NCBI RefSeq assembly: GCF_013280595.1
Contig: NZ_JAAATY010000029.1
Location: 61,624-125,623 of the forward strand
Direction of reading: 5' to 3'
DNA length: 64,000 nt
Source: Kibdelosporangium persicum
GTDB taxonomy: Bacteria; Actinomycetota; Actinomycetes; Mycobacteriales; Pseudonocardiaceae
Shown one piece after another: positions 44,055 through 51,830 of the stretch. The notes below the pieces were generated by a model. It did not search any database. It was given only the letters and a program-made list of their open reading frames with translations, and was not told where the DNA came from. Position 1 is the first letter of the stretch. Every line of letters starts with the position of its first letter. Position numbers and translations under genes: made by a program.

Positions 44055-45113
44055 ATGGCGGACTCAGGGGTCAATCGCAGAACTCTGCTCGGCGGTACCG
44101 CGATCGGCCTGGCCGGAATGGCCGGGGCGGCGGGCGTCGCGAGCGCCGAACCGGCCGGTGCGCAGGCGACCGCGATGGGACCGTGGACGTACGTCCCGCC
44201 GGGAGAGTCCATCAAGGCCGCGCTGGACACCGGCGCCCGCGCCGTCCAGCTCGGCGACGGCGACTACAGGATCAGCGAACCGCTCGTGCTCCCGTCCGGG
44301 GCGACCATCCGTGGTCTCGGCCGACGGACCCGGTTGCTGGCCACCACCACGATGACCACGGTGATCGCCATCGGCAACGGCGGTCCGGTCGAGTCGGTGC
44401 ACGTCGCCGACCTGTTGATCGAGTGCGACGGCAAGGCGAGCACCGGCATCGACCTGAACGTCGTCGGCACCACCGGGAACTACTACTGGGAGCCCGACTC
44501 CATCTGCCGGCTGGACAACCTGCGGATCTACCAGCCCGTGCTCGACGGCGTCCAGTACCGCGGCGAGGACACGCAGTCATGCGTGAGCAGCCGTATCCGC
44601 GTCCGGGACGCCGGCCGTTACGGCTACCACATCCAGGCACCGGACAACTGGTGGATCGCCTGCGAGGCGACGACGAGCAAGCAGACCGGGTCCAGCGCCG
44701 GGTTCGGTGTGTTCGGCGCGAACAACTTCTTCCAGTCCTGCAAGGCGTGGTACTGCCGCGACTACGGCTTCCACGTCAGGGGCGTGCGCAACAAGTTCAT
44801 CGGCTGCGAGGCGCAGGACACCCGCTCGCACGGCTGGTACATCGAGTGGGGCCGCAACGTCTACACCGGATGCAGCGCCGACAGCGCGTCCTTCTACGAC
44901 GTGGGCGGCACCGCCGCGGCGGCCGACGGCTTCTACGTCGTCGACGGCGGCGACACGTCCATGGTGGGCTGCCAGGCGTTCGACCGGAAGGCCGACGGCC
45001 ACGCCCCGCAACAGCGTTACGGCTTCAACGTCCCGGCGAGCATGATCACCAATGGGCAGCTCGTCGGGCACAGCGGTTACGACAACGTGAGCGGCCTGGT
45101 CAATCGCCGGTGA
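44055..45113 (+). CDS. Tat-exported right-handed beta-helix protein
   Basis: 352-aa precursor. The leader VNRRTLLGGTAIGLAGMAGAAGVASA is a twin-arginine signal. The mature part is a pectate-lyase/NosD-like parallel beta-helix: repeated short strands such as GVQYRGEDTQSCVSSRIRV and NKFIGCEAQDTRSHGWYI with several Cys. It probably cuts or binds an extracellular polysaccharide; no catalytic residues can be assigned. The ATG at 44055 is chosen from the Tat leader. Confidence 0.8.
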   Translation: MADSGVNRRTLLGGTAIGLAGMAGAAGVASAEPAGAQATAMGPWTYVPPGESIKAALDTGARAVQLGDGDYRISEPLVLPSGATIRGLGRRTRLLATTTMTTVIAIGNGGPVESVHVADLLIECDGKASTGIDLNVVGTTGNYYWEPDSICRLDNLRIYQPVLDGVQYRGEDTQSCVSSRIRVRDAGRYGYHIQAPDNWWIACEATTSKQTGSSAGFGVFGANNFFQSCKAWYCRDYGFHVRGVRNKFIGCEAQDTRSHGWYIEWGRNVYTGCSADSASFYDVGGTAAAADGFYVVDGGDTSMVGCQAFDRKADGHAPQQRYGFNVPASMITNGQLVGHSGYDNVSGLVNRR

Positions 45114-45144
45114 CCGACGCGGGTGACCGCCTAAGGTGGTGACC

Positions 45145-45936
45145 GTGCCGAACGACTACCGAGGCTTGGGCCTGTACGACGACACGCCACCCGCGAAACG
45201 CAACGGAGTGGTCCTCGCGGCGGTCATAGCGGCGGTAGTGGTGATCGGCGCGGTCGCGGCCCTGATGTTCGTCCGCGTGACCAGCACGACGAGCGGCCAG
45301 GCCCTGCCCGTGGCCGGTGCGACGACGGCGACCAAGCCGAAAGATCCCCTCCAGCCCAGGACCACCGGGACCCCGCGGGTGCCGGGCTGGCAGGTGATCT
45401 CGATCAGCAACACCGACAAGGCCTACGACGTGCCGCCGGGCTGGAGCACCATCGGCAGCGACCTGGCCACGTTCGGCGATCACCAGGAAGTCAGCTTCGT
45501 CACGCCGACGATCTACAAGCCGGGGTACTGCCCGGACAGCCCGAAGTCGTGGCGAGGCATGGCAGGCATCGTCGTCATGCCGAACAAGGGCAACATCGAG
45601 GTCGGCGCGGCCGCGGCGGCCCAGCAGATCGCGAACACGGTCTTCACCACGAAGGACCGCGTGCAGCCCGAGACCGACATCGGCGACCCCAAGCCGATCA
45701 CCATCCTCAAGGGCACCAAGGCCGTCGTGGTCACCGCGACCCTGAAGGTCCCGGTGACCGAGAAGGACAAGTGCGCCGCGGCCGACGTGGCCATCGCGTT
45801 GATGATGGTCGAACCGACCGACCCGAACGCGTCCGAGAGCGCCACCGTCGTCGCCATGGCCGATCAGAACGTGCCCGAGGCCACCCCCGAACAGGACCTC
45901 ACGCAGATCGTCACCAGCTTCCACGTTTTCAGCTAG
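45145..45936 (+). CDS. Single-pass membrane protein with exported domain
   Basis: 263-aa protein. A short cytoplasmic N-terminus (PNDYRGLGLYDDTPPAKRN) is followed by one transmembrane helix (about 22-46) and an extracytoplasmic domain with a Thr/Pro-rich linker. The domain has VISISNTDKAYDVPPGWSTI and two cysteines. Function unknown; similar proteins are common in actinobacteria. I chose GTG at 45145, six bases after AAGGTGG; GTG at 45136 or 45139 is possible. Its TAG stop lies in the target-site duplication of the MITE-like element. Confidence 0.7.
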   Translation: MPNDYRGLGLYDDTPPAKRNGVVLAAVIAAVVVIGAVAALMFVRVTSTTSGQALPVAGATTATKPKDPLQPRTTGTPRVPGWQVISISNTDKAYDVPPGWSTIGSDLATFGDHQEVSFVTPTIYKPGYCPDSPKSWRGMAGIVVMPNKGNIEVGAAAAAQQIANTVFTTKDRVQPETDIGDPKPITILKGTKAVVVTATLKVPVTEKDKCAAADVAIALMMVEPTDPNASESATVVAMADQNVPEATPEQDLTQIVTSFHVFS

Positions 45937-46100
45937 GCCGTGTTTCAAATGCCCGATCGCGATAGCCGGGCCGGATGCGGCCCCTGACGCCACCGCGGGA
46001 CCGCCCAAAGACAACCAGTATTCGCGGCGATCCCGCGGCGACGCCAGGAACCGCCCCGATCCCGACTCTCATCGACCGGGACATTCGAAACACGACCTAG
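45933..46100. mobile_element. MITE-like element with CTAG duplication
   Basis: A 160-bp element (45937-46096) is bounded by inverted ends GCCGTGTTTCAAATG and CATTCGAAACACGAC (13 of 15 match) and by CTAG on both sides. CTAG is a target used by IS5-type elements, so this may be a non-autonomous IS5-family relic. It has no gene and landed on the stop codon of the upstream membrane protein gene. The remaining gap to 46206 holds nothing recognisable. Confidence 0.72.
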
Positions 46101-46206
46101 CGCCATCGCGGCCCAGGATGCCGCGTCCGGAAGTGCACCTCCTGTCAGTCAGTGGCGGCCGTCACCCCGTTGAAGTCCACAGTGGACATCGCACCGCCGC
46201 CACTCG

Positions 46207-46389
46207 TCACCACGCTCGCGAGAACTGGTCGGCGCCATGCTGGTGCCGGCTTCTCACCCGGGTCACCGGCGCCGGGTACGCCGGGGAGTTGTCCTCGGTG
46301 TCGTAGTCGCGGTGCGCCGCCAAGGCGGACCGAACGATGTAAACCACGCATCCCACAACGATCATCGCGAAAACGATCACCGCCGTCAT
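46207..46389 (-). CDS. Small single-pass membrane protein
   Basis: 60-aa protein: MTAVIVFAMIVVGCVVYIVR forms one transmembrane helix followed by a charged, His/Arg-rich tail. A strong AGGAGG at 46395-46400, five bases before the ATG, supports translation. Function unknown; it lies alone between the MITE and the lysR gene. Confidence 0.6.
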   Translation of the reverse strand: MTAVIVFAMIVVGCVVYIVRSALAAHRDYDTEDNSPAYPAPVTRVRSRHQHGADQFSRAW

Positions 46390-46593
46390 GTCCACCTCCT
46401 ATGGTCTGTCAAAAATCGACGCGGGAGCACACAGCGTCGTTGCCGCTCCCCCACATCCCGAACCGCGCAGGCGTCGGGATCTCCCACCGACGCAGCCGCG
46501 CGTCGCCCACTTTACCAGCGTTCGCCACGACTCGCCGGACGAGCCCTCCTCTGTCCACACTGGACACGAGAACGACGCGAATTCCCAGCGGTG

Positions 46594-47499
46594 TCAAGGC
46601 GTGCCGGCTACGTCGGGAAGTAGTTCCGCCGCGGTGTGCAGCACCTGCGCCAGCGCGGGGTTGTCGTCGGCACGGCGCCAGACGAGGTGGACGAGGATCG
46701 GCGGCACCTGATCGGAGATCTCCCGGATCACCACACCGTCCAGCGGAAGCCGTGCCACCGCGCTCGAACTGGTGAAGTGCAGGCCTACGCCCGCCGCCAC
46801 CAACGCGACGCTCGTCCAGGAGTCCGGGGCGGTCTGGGCGAAGGTCGGCGCGAACCCGGCGGCGTGACACCCGGAGACGAACACGTCTCGCACCACCGAG
46901 CCGTAGGACTCGGGGAACGCGACGAAGGGTTCGTCCCGGAAGTCGCTGAACGTCAGACTGTCGTGGCGAGCGAGCCGGTGGTCGCTGGGCACGGCGACGA
47001 CGCACCGGTCCCGCGCCACCACACGGCTGCGGACGCCCACCGGGGTCGTGGTGAACCGAGCGAGTGCGAGATCCGCCTCGCCGCGCAGCAGTTCCGCGAC
47101 GGCGGCGGTGCCGTAGCGGCCGGGCAGGAACTCGACGTCGATCAACGGGTGCCGTTCGCGGACCGCGCGGGCGAGTTCTCCCACAGTGATGTGCGCGGAC
47201 GGTCCGGCGAAGCTCATCCGCACCCGGCCGCTACGGCCCTTGTGCGCCGCCGAGACCGCGGCGCGGGCTGCGGCGTCGGTGGTCACGATGGCGCGCGCGT
47301 GCTCGACAAGCGCCGTGCCTGCCGCCGTCAGCGTCACGCGGCGGGTGGTGCGGACGAACAGCGGCGCGCCGAGGTCCTTCTCCAGCGCACGGATGGTCCG
47401 GCTGAGGTAGGGCTGCGCCACGTGCAGACGGTCGGCGGCCCGGCCGAAGTGCAGGTCCTCCGCGACCGCCAGGAAGGCCCGGAGCTGTCCCACGTCCAC
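46594..47499 (-). CDS. LysR-family transcriptional regulator
   Basis: 301-aa regulator. The N-terminal winged helix LRAFLAVAEDLHFGRAADRLHVAQPYLSRTIRALEKDLGAPLF is typical, followed by the two-lobed effector domain. GTG at 47499 chosen; upstream codons back to 47526 are open but start TTG. It is divergent from the acyl-CoA dehydrogenase gene, with the AT-rich ATTTTAGAATAAT between them as a candidate site, so it likely controls dehydrogenase and thiolase. Confidence 0.92.
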   Translation of the reverse strand: MDVGQLRAFLAVAEDLHFGRAADRLHVAQPYLSRTIRALEKDLGAPLFVRTTRRVTLTAAGTALVEHARAIVTTDAAARAAVSAAHKGRSGRVRMSFAGPSAHITVGELARAVRERHPLIDVEFLPGRYGTAAVAELLRGEADLALARFTTTPVGVRSRVVARDRCVVAVPSDHRLARHDSLTFSDFRDEPFVAFPESYGSVVRDVFVSGCHAAGFAPTFAQTAPDSWTSVALVAAGVGLHFTSSSAVARLPLDGVVIREISDQVPPILVHLVWRRADDNPALAQVLHTAAELLPDVAGTP

Positions 47500-47572
47500 G
47501 ATGCGGATTTTAGAATAATCCGGCAACTATTGGTATTGGACTTGCATCAACCTTGCCGTCACGCTGGAGGGT

Positions 47573-48742
47573 ATGAGCGAGACGCAGGTGTCGGGCGAGG
47601 ACTTCGACTTCATCCGCCGTCAGGTCCGCGACTTCGTCCGGACCAAGGTCGTGCCGCGCGAGACCGAGATCATGCGCGCCGACCGGATCCCGGACGACCT
47701 GCGCACGGCCGCCGCCGACATGGGCCTGTTCGGCTACGCGATCCCGGCCGAGTGGAACGGGCTGGGGCTCGACCTGGTCCAGGACGTCGAACTGGCGATG
47801 GAGCTGGGCTACACCACGCTGTCGCTGCGTTCGATGTTCGGCACCAACAACGGCATCGCCGGACAGGTGCTCGTCGGGTTCGGCACCGATGAGCAGAAGA
47901 AGCAGTGGCTGGCGCGGATGGCGGCAGGCGAGGTGGTGGCCTCGTTCGCGCTCACCGAACCCGGCGCCGGCTCCAACCCCGCCGGACTGCGCACCCGGGC
48001 CGTTCGCGACGGCGACGACTGGGTGATCGACGGGCACAAGCAGTTCATCACCAACGCGCCCGTCGCCGGGCTGTTCGTCGTGTTCGCCCGGACCGCCGAG
48101 CCGCGGCCGAAGAACCCCGGCATCGCCGTGTTCCTCGTCCCCGCGGGCACACCGGGCCTGACGGTGGGCCCGAAGGACGCGAAGATGGGACAGGAAGGCG
48201 CGTGGACCGCCGACGTCACCCTGGACGGCGTCCGGGTGCCCGCGGACGCGCTCGTCGGCGGCGACGAAGCGGCTGGCTACCGCGCGGCGATGACCTCGCT
48301 GGCTCGCGGACGAGTGCACATCGCGGCCCTCGCGGTCGGTACCGCGCAACGCGCCCTCGACGAGTCCGTCGCCTACGCCGCGACCACCACGCAGGGTGGC
48401 ACGCGGATCGGTGACTTCCAGCTGGTGCAGGCCATGCTGGCGGACCAGCAGGCCGGAGTGCTCGCTGGGCGTGCCATGGTGCGCGAGGCCGCACGCGCGT
48501 ACGTCAGCGGTGAGGACCGCCGGATCGCGCCGTCGGCGGCCAAGCTCTTCTGCACCGAGATGGCCGGCAAAGTGGCCGACCTGGCCGTCCAGGTCCACGG
48601 CGGCGCGGGCTACATGCGCGACATCCCGGTCGAGCGCATCTACCGTGACGTCCGGCTGCTGCGCCTGTACGAAGGCACCAGTGAGATCCAGCGGCTGATC
48701 ATCGGCGGCGGGCTGGTGCGGCAGGCGGTGGCGGGGCCGTGA
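47573..48742 (+). CDS. Acyl-CoA dehydrogenase
   Basis: 389-aa FAD flavoenzyme oxidising acyl-CoA to trans-2-enoyl-CoA. FAD-binding segment SFALTEPGAGSNPAGLRT and catalytic base E367 in LYEGTSEIQR, in the short/medium-chain position. It forms a likely operon with the thiolase 34 bases downstream, so both steps of a beta-oxidation-like route are encoded together. The exact chain length or branched substrate is unknown. Confidence 0.92.
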   Translation: MSETQVSGEDFDFIRRQVRDFVRTKVVPRETEIMRADRIPDDLRTAAADMGLFGYAIPAEWNGLGLDLVQDVELAMELGYTTLSLRSMFGTNNGIAGQVLVGFGTDEQKKQWLARMAAGEVVASFALTEPGAGSNPAGLRTRAVRDGDDWVIDGHKQFITNAPVAGLFVVFARTAEPRPKNPGIAVFLVPAGTPGLTVGPKDAKMGQEGAWTADVTLDGVRVPADALVGGDEAAGYRAAMTSLARGRVHIAALAVGTAQRALDESVAYAATTTQGGTRIGDFQLVQAMLADQQAGVLAGRAMVREAARAYVSGEDRRIAPSAAKLFCTEMAGKVADLAVQVHGGAGYMRDIPVERIYRDVRLLRLYEGTSEIQRLIIGGGLVRQAVAGP

Positions 48743-48776
48743 CGGACGCTGGTCGACCCGACGAAGGAGCCCTCAG

Positions 48777-49988
48777 ATGCCTGATGCCGTGATCTGCGAG
48801 CCGCTGCGCACACCGGTCGGCCGGTTCGGCGGCGTGTTCCGCGACATCCCGCCGGAGACCCTCGCCGCCACGGTGATCACCGAACTGCTGACGCGGACCG
48901 GCATCCCCGGCGACGTGGTGGACGACGTGATCCTCGGCCAGGCGTCACCGAACGGTGAGGCGCCCGCGCTGGGCCGGGTCGCCGCGCTCGACGCCGGTCT
49001 CGGTGTGGACGTACCCGGCCAGCAGGTCGACCGCCGGTGCGGGTCGGGTCTGCAGGCGGTGATCAACGCGGTGCTGGCCGTCCAGTCAGAAGGCTGCGAG
49101 CTAGTGCTCGCGGGCGGCGCGGAATCCATGAGCGGCACGGAGTTCTACGCCACCGGCATGCGCTGGGGCGTGCGGGCGGACTCCGTCGCCCTCGCCGATC
49201 GCCTCGCGCGGGCCCGCGTCACCGCGGGCGGCCGGAACTTCCCGGTGCCCGGCGGGATGATCGAGACAGCGGAGAACCTGCGTGCCGAGTTCCGGATCAG
49301 CCGCCACGACCAGGACGCCCTCGCGGTTCAGTCGCACCAGCGTGCCGTGGCCGCGCAGAAGAACGGGATCTTCGCCGAGGAGATCGTCCCGGTGTCCGTC
49401 CCGCAGCGGAAAGGCGACCCGGTGCTCGTCGACACCGACGAACACCCGCGCGCCGACACCAGCATGGAGAAACTCGGCACGCTGAAAGCGATCCGGGCCA
49501 AGGCCGATCCTGAGTCGACGGTCACGGCGGGCAACTCCAGTGGCCAGAACGACGGCGCCGCGGTGTGCGTGGTGACCACTCCCGAGAAGGCCGCCGAATA
49601 CGGGCTTCGCCCGCTCGCCAGGCTGGCATCGTGGGCTGTGGCCGGAGTGCCGCCTCGCACGATGGGCATCGGCCCGGTGCCCGCGACGCAGAAGGCACTC
49701 GGCCGCCTGGGGCTCGGGCTGGCCGACATGGGCGTGATCGAGCTGAACGAGGCGTTCGCGGCGCAGGCGTTGGCCGTGACGCGATCCTGGGACCTGGCGC
49801 CGGACGACGAACGCCTGAACCCCCACGGCTCGGGCATTTCACTCGGGCATCCCGTCGGTGCCACCGGTGCGCGCATGCTCGCCACCCTCCTGCGCGAGAT
49901 GGACCGCCGCGAGGCGCGCTACGGCCTTGAGACGATGTGCATCGGCGGTGGGCAAGGCTTGGCCGCGGTGTTCGAGCGGATCGCGTGA
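48777..49988 (+). CDS. Acetyl-CoA acyltransferase (thiolase)
   Basis: 403-aa thiolase. The nucleophile Cys lies in VDRRCGSGLQAV, the catalytic His in SLGHPVGATGARM and the second Cys in MCIGGGQGLA. It cleaves 3-ketoacyl-CoA or condenses acetyl-CoA. It has GAAGGA upstream of the ATG. It is predicted to work with the acyl-CoA dehydrogenase under the divergent LysR regulator. Confidence 0.93.
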   Translation: MPDAVICEPLRTPVGRFGGVFRDIPPETLAATVITELLTRTGIPGDVVDDVILGQASPNGEAPALGRVAALDAGLGVDVPGQQVDRRCGSGLQAVINAVLAVQSEGCELVLAGGAESMSGTEFYATGMRWGVRADSVALADRLARARVTAGGRNFPVPGGMIETAENLRAEFRISRHDQDALAVQSHQRAVAAQKNGIFAEEIVPVSVPQRKGDPVLVDTDEHPRADTSMEKLGTLKAIRAKADPESTVTAGNSSGQNDGAAVCVVTTPEKAAEYGLRPLARLASWAVAGVPPRTMGIGPVPATQKALGRLGLGLADMGVIELNEAFAAQALAVTRSWDLAPDDERLNPHGSGISLGHPVGATGARMLATLLREMDRREARYGLETMCIGGGQGLAAVFERIA

Positions 49989-50036
49989 TCACCGGTGGTC
50001 GTCGTGACTCAGGCCGAACGCCCTGCTGAGGGCTGA

Positions 50037-50051
50037 TCTGCTGACAGCAGA
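50037..50051. promoter_or_regulatory. Candidate PopR box upstream of clpP3
   Basis: TCTGCT-gac-AGCAGA is a perfect 6+3+6 palindrome 43 bases before the clpP3 start. As I recall, the PopR site in Streptomyces is TCTGCC-N3-GGCAGA, with the same spacing and a single-base change per arm. A popR-like gene lies just downstream of the two clpP genes. Confidence 0.65.
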
Positions 50052-50093
50052 GAAAGAGGCGAGCGGTGCCCCGGCGGCGGCACTGTCGTGTCC

Positions 50094-50702
50094 ATGAGCA
50101 CCAACGAAAAACAGCCGCTGTTCGACCACCGGCTGCGAGAACGGTTCTTCAGCCAGCGGGTCCTGGTCCTCGACGGCCCGCTCGACGACGACAACGGGAC
50201 CGTGCTCGCCACCCAGCTGCTGTCCCTCGCGAGCGACGATCCCAAAAAGGACATCGCGTTGTGGATCCACTCGCCCGGCGGCTCGGTCCCGGCGATGCTG
50301 GCGATCCGTGACGTGATGCGGCTCGTGCCGTGCGACGTGACCACGCTCGCCCTGGGACTGGCGTGCAGCGCGGGACAGTTCCTGCTGTCGGCGGGCACCC
50401 GGGGCAAACGTTTCGCCCTTCCGCACGCCCGAATCCTGATGCACCAGGGCTCCGCGGGCATCAGCGGGTCCGCGGTCGAGGTGGAGGTGCAGGCGGACGA
50501 TCTGCGGCACACCCGGGACACAGTGCTCGGGCTGATCGCGCAGGACACCGGCCAGCCGATCGACCGGATCTTCACCGACTCCCTGCACGACCGCTGGTTC
50601 ACCACCGAGCAGGCACGCGAGTACGGCTTCATCGACCACATCGTCGACGACCTCGGTCAGGTCGTGCCCGTCCGGACACACGAACTGGGGCTGCGCGCAT
50701 GA
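50094..50702 (+). CDS. clpP3: ClpP-family protease subunit (ClpP3-like)
   Basis: 202-aa ClpP peptidase subunit. The triad is S92 in LACSAGQFLL, H117 in ILMHQGS and D162 in FTDSLHDRW, so it should be active. It would assemble into the 14-mer that degrades unfolded or tagged proteins with Clp ATPases. ATG at 50094 rather than GTG at 50088. It is the first gene of a two-clpP operon; the second overlaps it by ATGA. A candidate PopR box lies upstream. Confidence 0.85.
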   Translation: MSTNEKQPLFDHRLRERFFSQRVLVLDGPLDDDNGTVLATQLLSLASDDPKKDIALWIHSPGGSVPAMLAIRDVMRLVPCDVTTLALGLACSAGQFLLSAGTRGKRFALPHARILMHQGSAGISGSAVEVEVQADDLRHTRDTVLGLIAQDTGQPIDRIFTDSLHDRWFTTEQAREYGFIDHIVDDLGQVVPVRTHELGLRA

Positions 50703-51289
50703 GCACGTACACCATCCCGAACGTCATCACGCGCAGCGCGAACGGCGAACGGATCACGGACATCTACTCGCACCTGCTGTCGGAGCGGATCGTCTACCTC
50801 GGCACTGCGATCGACTCCGGCGTGGCGAACGCGTTGATCGCCCAGTTGCTGTACCTGGACGCCGACAACCCGGAACGCGACATCGACCTGTACATCAACT
50901 CCGAGGGCGGCGACCCGTCCGCGATGCTCGCGTTGTACGACACCATGCGCTTCATCAAGGCACCGGTGGCGACCACGTGTGTCGGCCAGGCGGTCGCGGC
51001 CGGTGCGGTCCTGCTGGCCGCGGGCGCGGCGGGGAAACGCTTCGTGCTGCCCCACACCCGCGTGGTCCTGCACCAGCCCGCCGCGCAGGGCCGCGGCACC
51101 ATCCCCGACCTGATCCTCCAGGCCGACGAGGTCGTACGGGTGCGTACCCAGCTGGAGGAGATCCTGTCGGCCCACACCGGCCGGGATGTCGTGGAACTAC
51201 GTCAGGACACCGATCGGGACCGCGTGTTCGACGCGGCGGGCGCGGTCGCCTACGGGCTCGCGGACCACGTCCTCGACCACCGGCCTTGA
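50699..51289 (+). CDS. clpP4: ClpP-like subunit lacking the catalytic serine (ClpP4-like)
   Basis: 196-aa ClpP paralogue. The usual GQAAS segment reads VGQAVAAG, so alanine (A100) replaces the nucleophilic Ser, while H125 (VVLHQP) and D170 (RQDTDRDR) are kept. It is therefore probably a structural or regulatory ring subunit like ClpR, partnered with ClpP3. It is coupled to clpP3 by a four-base overlap and converges on popR with a 9-base gap. A sequencing error at that codon is not excluded but would need two changed bases. Confidence 0.85.
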   Translation: MSTYTIPNVITRSANGERITDIYSHLLSERIVYLGTAIDSGVANALIAQLLYLDADNPERDIDLYINSEGGDPSAMLALYDTMRFIKAPVATTCVGQAVAAGAVLLAAGAAGKRFVLPHTRVVLHQPAAQGRGTIPDLILQADEVVRVRTQLEEILSAHTGRDVVELRQDTDRDRVFDAAGAVAYGLADHVLDHRP

Positions 51290-51298
51290 CGTCCGGGA

Positions 51299-51640
51299 TC
51301 AGGCGGCCATGAGCACGGGTCCCGCCGGACGGCGCCCGGCCGGGAGACCCGTGCCGTGGCGCCGCCGCACCCGGCCCGCGATCCCGGCGAGCAGATCGGC
51401 CAGGTCCACCCCCAGCGCGCCGGTGACCGCGGCGATCATCTCGCTGGACGGTTCCTTACGGCCACGCTCGATCTCCGACAGGTACTGCGGCGAGATACCG
51501 GCCCGTTCGGCGATGTCGACAAGGCGGCCGCCCTGTTCCTCCCTGATCGTCCGCAGGCTCCGGCCCAGCACCTCCCGCCACAGCGGCTCGGGCTCACGGT
51601 CCGGCGCGTGCTTCTGGTGGAAGGGAAGAATGTCCGCCAT
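51299..51640 (-). CDS. popR: XRE-family regulator, PopR-like
   Basis: 113-aa protein. Helix-turn-helix LRTIREEQGGRLVDIAERAGISPQYLSEIERGRKEPS of the XRE type. The C-terminus ends in MAA; in Streptomyces PopR two terminal alanines mark the protein for ClpP degradation, giving a feedback that turns on clpP3-clpP4 when ClpP1 fails. Position next to two clpP genes fits. The ATG at 51640 gives the family length; the frame is open further. Confidence 0.8.
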   Translation of the reverse strand: MADILPFHQKHAPDREPEPLWREVLGRSLRTIREEQGGRLVDIAERAGISPQYLSEIERGRKEPSSEMIAAVTGALGVDLADLLAGIAGRVRRRHGTGLPAGRRPAGPVLMAA

Positions 51641-51776
51641 ACCGTCATCCTGACATCGGTGCGGCCACCCAGGGCAGCGATTCCGCTCCGAGCGGACACC
51701 CCTCGCCACCCGGTGTCTGACAAAAACTTGACTGGTCAAGGACGTTGACGCCGCGGCGCCCGGAACCCTAGCCTGC

Positions 51777-51794
51777 CTTGAGAGCGCTCTCAAG
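51777..51794. promoter_or_regulatory. LacI-family operator upstream of GH76-GH43 operon
   Basis: Perfect 18-bp palindrome CTTGAGAGCGCTCTCAAG, 36 bases before the GH76 start. It shares the central GAGCGCTC with the CebR-like sites but has TGA/TCA flanks, so a different LacI-type repressor is likely (for mannan or another sugar). Confidence 0.75.
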
Positions 51795-51830
51795 CTGTCG
51801 GACCACCCACCCCCTGCACCGGGAGGTCTC

